This document shows positions 57,881 to 64,000 of a stretch of 64,000 bases of DNA, one piece after another (positions within the stretch are counted from its first letter, which is position 1; each line of letters begins with the position of its first letter). Below the pieces are notes generated by a model that worked only from the letters and a program-made list of their open reading frames with translations, had not been told where the DNA came from and made no database searches. Both the position numbers and the translations under genes were made by a program. Location: NCBI RefSeq assembly GCF_009870125.1, contig NC_046681.1, positions 17,993,001 to 18,057,000 on the forward strand. Direction: 5' to 3'. The stretch is from Drosophila pseudoobscura. Lineage: Eukaryota; Arthropoda; Insecta; Diptera; Drosophilidae.

Positions 57881-60217
57881 GTAAGGATTTCCCAAAAACG
57901 GATAGCGCGATCTTGTCTAATACAAGAAAATAAAATATAAAACACGACTAAAATCGCAAAAAAAATAAATAAAAGCACGATAGAAAATTCAACCAAAGAC
58001 TTGCCTTGAACTTTAGGTATTGCTTCCTTGGGCGACTATGAGTCGCAGGTGCAGGAGTGACAACTGAAATCAAATAAAACAGGATACATTGAATACGTTT
58101 TTAGGTTCAACCTTATCAGTGCTTGCCCGATATCAATGATATTATTTGTAAATCAGTGAAAAACCACTCTTTTTATATACTAAGAGTAGAGTTCCGTGAT
58201 AAGTTGACTCACGCCACGGGTGCGAATGGAACAAAGGTTTTAAAGAGTGGGTCACTTCCGTTGGAATTAACCAACCTTAACTCGTAGATCTGCTGAGAGT
58301 GCACTTTGCTTTGTGGAATTGCAATCTGGCAGTGAATCAATTAGCTATCACTTTTGCGATCATGAAAATAACAATTAAGGCGAACCCACAGAGGTCAGTC
58401 GTAGATGAATATTGAAAGCGATTTGGCTACCTGTTCCCGTTCTTCAAATTATCAGAACGCAAACAAAGCTCAAACAAAAATCTCTTGCAACTGATTGGGG
58501 GCTGCTGTTCTTCCATTTCCTCTGGGAACAGCTGCTGTTTGGCTTTCGTTTCTTTGAAGCTCTCAATGCTCCCATGCTCCCGTGCCCAGCTGCATTGACG
58601 AAGATCTATGAACCGGTTTGTTCAGTGAGCAGCGGTGAGCAAAGTATACAAAACAATGTTTCATGTCAGAATCAGCACCAGCATCAGCACATAGGTTGTA
58701 CATACTCGTATATACGAGTATGTGTGTATATACAGGCTTGTACCTGCTTAGAGATCATTTATAGAATAACTCAAGCATAAATATTTTTTAGATATATGTA
58801 TGTATGTATGTATGGGAAGGGAAGCGTGGGCCAAGAGAGGCATGGGCACACGAGTATTTGGATTACCAGAGTCACAGGCAAATATGAAATGTAAATTCAC
58901 TGAACAAAGGAAATCATGTCTAAATAAGACTCGGAGGGACCAAGAAAACAGCAAGTCCGGCAAAACGTGACAACGAGGGAGACAGCACTCGTATCAATCA
59001 ATAGTGAAATACAACTGATTAAGACCCGTCAACGTCACTCTCGAGTAGTGTAGGTCGAGCCCCACCCTTCGGTTCGGGCTTAGACCTAGCCAGACCTCCA
59101 GGGGCTGCCGCTGCTTCTTGGGGCATTGACATGGGCAGTAATTGCAGCGGACAGCTGATAACTGTTTACGTGGATTCAAGTGCAGTCCTCATTAGCGATG
59201 CTTACCTTTCCCAACGCAACGCTCCCCCCAAGCATAGGTGTGTACGTAAATGTCCCAGCTGCGGTGGGCGGGCGCTTCTCTTGGATCGTGGGGCTCTTGG
59301 GGCTTTTGTTTTCGCGCCACAGTCCCAGATGGCGATAAGATGCCGCGGGTTAAAGATGACACACACGAGAGGTACTAGCTATAGCTTCGTCACCGACAAC
59401 GGCAGCGACTGCGACTGCGACGATTGCAGTTGCTCTTAATGGTCCACATGAAACAATGCTTTTGTTGCGATCAGAATCAGATCCCATCAGATCGGATTGT
59501 AGCAGATCAATGCAAACACAGGCAGATGGGGGCATTCAGCGATTGTCACAGCTATTGTACATTTTTATTCGCATTTGATTGTTGGCCCGCCGCAGCCGCC
59601 CCCGGCTGTACCTTGATCTTTTTGCAAAAATCTGTGCTGCCATTAAATATACTCGTATTTAATGGCTCTGCTGTGCGAAGTGTGGAGTAAACTGCGTGCT
59701 ATATTTCCGCTTATGTAAATGTACATTTAATTGGGGCTGTTGCATGATAATTGAAATGTTTCATCACTCGTCTCAGATCTCGTTGCTCGTCAGCAGCAGT
59801 GACAGCTCTTCAGATGGGGGAATCAGATGAGCATGGGATTAGCTGAGCGGCGGCCCCCTGTTCCCAGGGACCCATCCGGAAGAAATTTTAGGCAGCTTCA
59901 TCGGCAACAAAGGGAGAGGACAGTCTCAAAGGTTGACTCGATTCGGGCAGAGCTTGATCCGTCAACGTTCGATCAAAGTGCAAAATGAGCTGCAATTAAA
60001 CCAGTTTGTGGGAAAATCGCAATAAACAGCCAGGCTGGTCTGGAAGGTTAGCTTGAACGGTTGTAAGTTTCTCACAAGAGACAAGGCACACGCACAAGCC
60101 ATGATACATTCAGCATGCCACGATTGCATAATTCTTTATTCAATCAATCAATTAACCGCTGGACAAAAACCAAACCAAACGCTAATCAAAATATATCTAT
60201 TTGATGTCGTCTTGCAG
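57881..60217 (+). other. Probable 5' UTR intron of CG5853
   Basis: About 2.3 kb without convincing coding sequence. It holds a GTAT repeat (58797-58812) and a CATATACGAGTATGTG-type palindrome-rich stretch near 58708-58730. It ends at the acceptor TCTTGCAG before the start codon exon. Confidence 0.4.
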
Positions 60218-60230
60218 TTGACCCAAGAGA

Positions 60231-63200
60231 ATGCCGACAGCGCGGGAGCAGTTCTTTAACGCCGGCGACGGTGTCGCTGGCATCGGTCTCGGGATAGAGA
60301 TTGGAGAAGCCGACTCTGGAAGAGTCTACAACGCCACCACAGTGCCGATGACCAGTGCGAGCAGCTGGCGGAATGGTCAGACCAGCACAGCCACCAGCAC
60401 GACTTTCTCGTCTGCACCCATTTCCGCTCCGAGTCCACCCCAAGTGGCTTACAGCAATGGGGCAGCGGCCATCAAGCAGCCGCCTCTGGAGTCTGTGGCC
60501 GAGGAGGAGGTGCACTTCGACTCGGATGCCCTCAACAACTTGCCCGCACGCGAGCCTGTGGACATTGAGTTCAAGGAGCTGTCGCTGACTGTGAACTTGG
60601 GCTTCAACCGAGGTAAACGGGGACTGGGGTATTTACGATCACGGTGAGCTGCGATCGCATGATCTAAGATATGGCTCGATAAGATTGGCAACTGGTTATT
60701 ATTTAATATTAGCTCGTAGGCACGACTGTATTCGGTTTATGATCAGCGGCTACTTCTTATGCAGCACCCCGGAAAAAAGACTGTGTCCGTTCCCGTTCCC
60801 ATTACCAGTTCATATCCAAGATTAGGCCGCTTCCTCCAGTATAGTCGTACACGAAATCATTGATGTTGCAGAAGAGTCTTTCAAGGTTATTGGTTTTGGT
60901 AATGCTTCACATACCAACCAGCAATAAACACTTGCTTGCCAGTTCTTTTGCCAACTTTGTTCTCCATCGATTAGATAAGCGCCTAGCCCCTGTCTACCCG
61001 TTTGCCGCTTCCTATTCCAGTGCCAGTGCATGCCTATCAGGGCGAGAGTTAGTCATTCATAAGTTCTCTTCCTTTGATTCGAGACCCTGTCGAAGGTCTG
61101 TTCAAATCAACCAGCTCCACAATGCGGGATCGGAAAGAGTATATGTCATTCGATATGCTTGGGTAAACACTGGGATGGGGTTTTACTAACCATGTTCGCC
61201 GATTTCAAAGTTCAGGAAGAACCAAAGAAATAAGCAACCATTGATATCGACAACGACATCGATTTGCCCCTGGTAACTTGATTAGGGCCCAGCCCAGGGC
61301 GTTGACCAATCCGGAGCCACTCTTCGCCTCGTGTCAGCAATTATACTAAGTATAAAGATAATATGCCTGTTGGGAGCTGTAATAATAGATTGAAATCATG
61401 CCACTGTTATCGAGTTATCATATTAACCAGTTAATTAATGTTGGATCTGCCATGTGGATTACTAATTAGCCCGAGAGGATAAAATGCATCATCAAAGCTG
61501 CTTCTATTGAAATGGTACTTGGGGCTAGTTTAGTATGTAGTTCACCCCTATTTCCAGATGCTAGAATGCTAGAAAATAGCTTTTGAACCGGTTACCCATT
61601 GCCCTCAAGAACCGGCCTTTCGAGCGTATTCGGAATTTCACACAGAGACAACCACTATTACGTGATAATGGGAACATTTATGAGAGCATTAACTAACGGC
61701 ACAACTATTTGCACTTTTCTTTTTAGGATCTAAGGAAATCTTACACAATGTCTGTGGAAAGTTTCCTGGGAGTCAGCTTATTGCCATTATGGGTCCCTCG
61801 GGGGCGGGAAAGTCCACTTTGCTGGATGCTCTTTCCGGTTTCAAGACCACCGGCGTGGATGGATCCATACTGCTGAATGGTCGACGACGCGATTTGCGTA
61901 AGTAGTGCGAATTGCTGGGGAAACGTTCGCCTCCTGATGGTCTCTTCATTTCAGCATCCTTCCGTCGTATGTCCTGCTACATAACACAGGATGATCGTCT
62001 TCAGCCCCTGCTGACGGTGAACGAGAACATGCATATAGCCGCCGACCTGAAATTGGGCCATACCGTAAGCTACGAGGAGAAGGAGAGCCGGGTATGTTTA
62101 AAGATCACAAAGCATTAAATTGTTCGATTAGGTTTAATTCTGGACTTACTCATTCCAGATCGAAGATATTCTGCTGCTCTTGGGTCTGTACGATCACGAC
62201 CAGACACTCACATTGCGCCTGTCAGGTGGTCAGAAGAAGAGGCTATCCATTGCAATGGAGCTGATCAACAATCCCACTGTGATGTTTCTAGACGAGCCCA
62301 CCACGTAGGACCCCTTCTCTACGTCAGTCCAAGCCAGTTGTTCATCCATTTCTCACCCCATTTCAGTGGTTTGGACAGCAGCTCCTGCACAAAGGTCCTC
62401 GAGCTGCTCAAGAAGCTTACAACACAGGGCCGTACCATTATATGCACAATCCACCAGCCCACGGCCAAGCTATTCCAGATATTCGATCAGGTCTACGTTT
62501 TGTCGGCAGGCAACTGCGTCTACCAGGGTGGCACAGAGAAGCTGGTGCCTTTCCTCCATGCCGTGGATCTGCCTTGCCCCATGTACCACAATCCGGCGGA
62601 TTATAGTAAGTGAAGAGAACCCCTTTAAAGGACACGTTAATATATCCTTGTTGTTTAGTCATCGAACTGGCCTGCGGGGAGTACGGCTATGACAAGATAG
62701 ACACACTCAAAAGTGCCACGGAGAACGGGAGCTGTCTGACATGGTTTAACAATCCCAGTGCGGTGCTGCGCTCCGAAGCCTTGATGCGAAAGTATCCCAT
62801 TCCCAAGCGCACCAAGAGCGACTCCCTAGAGGACACCAGCTACGCGAACCAGTGCTCGGTGCTGCTGCGGAGAGGCTACATAAAGGCGCGGCGGGATACG
62901 ACCATGACACATCTCCGCATCGGAGTCAACATAGCTGTGGCCCTGCTGTTCGGCGCCATGTACGATCACACGGGTCGCGAAGGATCGCGGGTCTTGGATA
63001 ATTACAATTTACTATTTGCCATATTGATGCACCACTCGATGACCACGATGATGTTGACAGTTCTGACCTGTAAGTACATATTTACGCTTTTCTAAGCGGT
63101 GTAGGGTACAAGTTAATCGTTTCCTCCTTTGAACTGCACTACGCCAATAACAGTCCCTATTGAGATGTCCATTCTGATAAAGGAACATTTCAACCGTTGG

Positions 63201-63890
63201 TACTCCATGAAAGCCTACTATACTGCCATGACCCTTGTGGACCTCCCCATATCGGTGCGTACCTTCTCGGACTAATCTAAAGTTCCCTTGCCAATTCCAA
63301 CTATTTCTATTGAAGATCATCAGTTGTTTCCTCTTCACCTCAATCGTTTATCTGTGGAGCTACCAGCCCATGGAGTGGGTTCGCTTCTGGATGTTCTTTG
63401 CCATTAGTTTGCTGACAGTCTTTGTGGGCCACAGTTTTGGCCTGATGATAGGTGCCTGGTTTGATGTGGTGAATGGGACATTCTTGGCGCCCGTGCTCAC
63501 CATTCCCATGATGATGTTTGCTGGCTTCGGAGTGACGTTACGTGACCTTCCCAGCTACTTGCGATGGGGCAGTCACATATCCTATTTGAGATATGGGCTG
63601 GAGGGCTTCATATCTGCCATATACGGACTAGATCGGGGAGTTCTAGCGTGCAATGAGGCCCCATATTGCCACTACAGGTAAATAGCAAGAATTTTCACTT
63701 GAAAATCTGGGCCCTAATTTGTCACCTGTGTCGCGATATTTTTTTAAGGTATCCAAAGAAGTTTCTGGAGGAGATTACGATGTCCGGTGATCAGTTCTGG
63801 AATGACGTTATTGCCCTGAGTGCCATGATCCTCATATTCAGGTTCTTTTCCTATATCGTGCTCAAGGCCAAGATTAAATCCATCCGATGA
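60231..63890 (+). CDS. CG5853: ABCG-family half-transporter (CG5853)
   Basis: Nine exons: 60231-60612, 61727-61897, 61955-62091, 62159-62304, 62367-62605, 62659-63069, 63154-63254, 63316-63677, 63749-63890; phases agree and give 696 residues. It has the reverse order of ABCG half-transporters: nucleotide-binding domain first (about 105-330), then six membrane segments (about 420-696). Walker A is GPSGAGKST (150-158), the signature LSGGQ is at about 251-255, and Walker B VMFLDEP is at about 272-278, all intact. It should dimerise and move lipids or sterols, being closest to ABCG1/ABCG4. The N-terminal 100 residues are Ser/Thr/Ala-rich and not conserved. Start chosen at ATG 60231, 13 bases after the acceptor. 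The Walker B Thr codon is split by intron 4. Confidence 0.95.
60613..61726 (+). other. CG5853: First coding intron of CG5853
   Basis: 1,114 bases, GTAAAC to TTTTTAG. No coding sequence or repeat of note. Confidence 0.5.
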
Positions 63891-64000
63891 GCGAGAGGGA
63901 GCCTGCAGTTACCATTACCCATTCCTTGTATTATACATTTTTGTTGAACATTACGTTTAGTGCTATTAATATTTAAATAATATTTACACGTACATAAAAC

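Overview
The window is Drosophila nuclear DNA. Short introns with GT/AG borders, typical fly core-promoter motifs and recognisable orthologues of big brain, Dref, RpL13, Sec62, CG4747, Sister of Yb, CG5850 and CG5853 all say so. Together these match the D. melanogaster 30F-31A neighbourhood of 2L (Muller element B). Protein and intron divergence suggest a species outside the melanogaster subgroup, possibly the obscura group. That species placement is inference.

Layout: a partial unrecognised gene (1-930, +) and a tiny two-exon membrane-protein gene (1186-1484, +) come first. Sec62 (2231-5264, -), a repeat-rich gap, and the PWWP/dehydrogenase-like chromatin protein CG4747 (7870-11053, -) follow. 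After another repeat-rich stretch come the piRNA-pathway gene SoYb (13656-19000, +) and, tail to tail with it, the neurogenic gene bib (19835-28315, -) with long introns. About 8.6 kb with no convincing coding sequence precedes the RpL13 (-)/Dref (+) divergent pair. The right half is gene-dense: TMEM184-like CG5850 (+), a MEAK7-like TLDc protein (-), an ANKRA/RFXANK-like ankyrin protein (+), a ZGPAT-like splicing/transcription factor (-), METTL17 (+), then about 7 kb of non-coding DNA leading into the ABCG half-transporter CG5853 (+). The genes are mostly unrelated in function. Secretory translocation, chromatin, ribosome and mitoribosome housekeeping genes lie beside tissue-restricted genes (SoYb in gonads, bib in neurogenesis).

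Three things stand out. First, a dispersed repeat carries a complete housekeeping core promoter (Motif-6-like elements, a DRE-like site, then Motif 1). It sits in the same orientation just upstream of at least three unrelated genes (Sec62, CG5850, the ZGPAT-like gene), with a diverged relative at the MEAK7-like gene. Larger compound copies fill the gaps at about 5.4-6.1 kb and 11.5-12.5 kb. Second, the CG5850 reading frame ends at TGA-C but stays open in the same frame for 107 more codons of clearly biased protein sequence, which fits stop-codon readthrough. Third, SoYb carries a fresh 69-bp in-frame tandem duplication and a helicase core whose ATP-binding motifs are degenerate.

Exon borders were set by hand from GT/AG sites and phase continuity. 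All multi-exon models below keep phase across every junction. Transcription start sites, UTR exons and small ORFs are much less certain.
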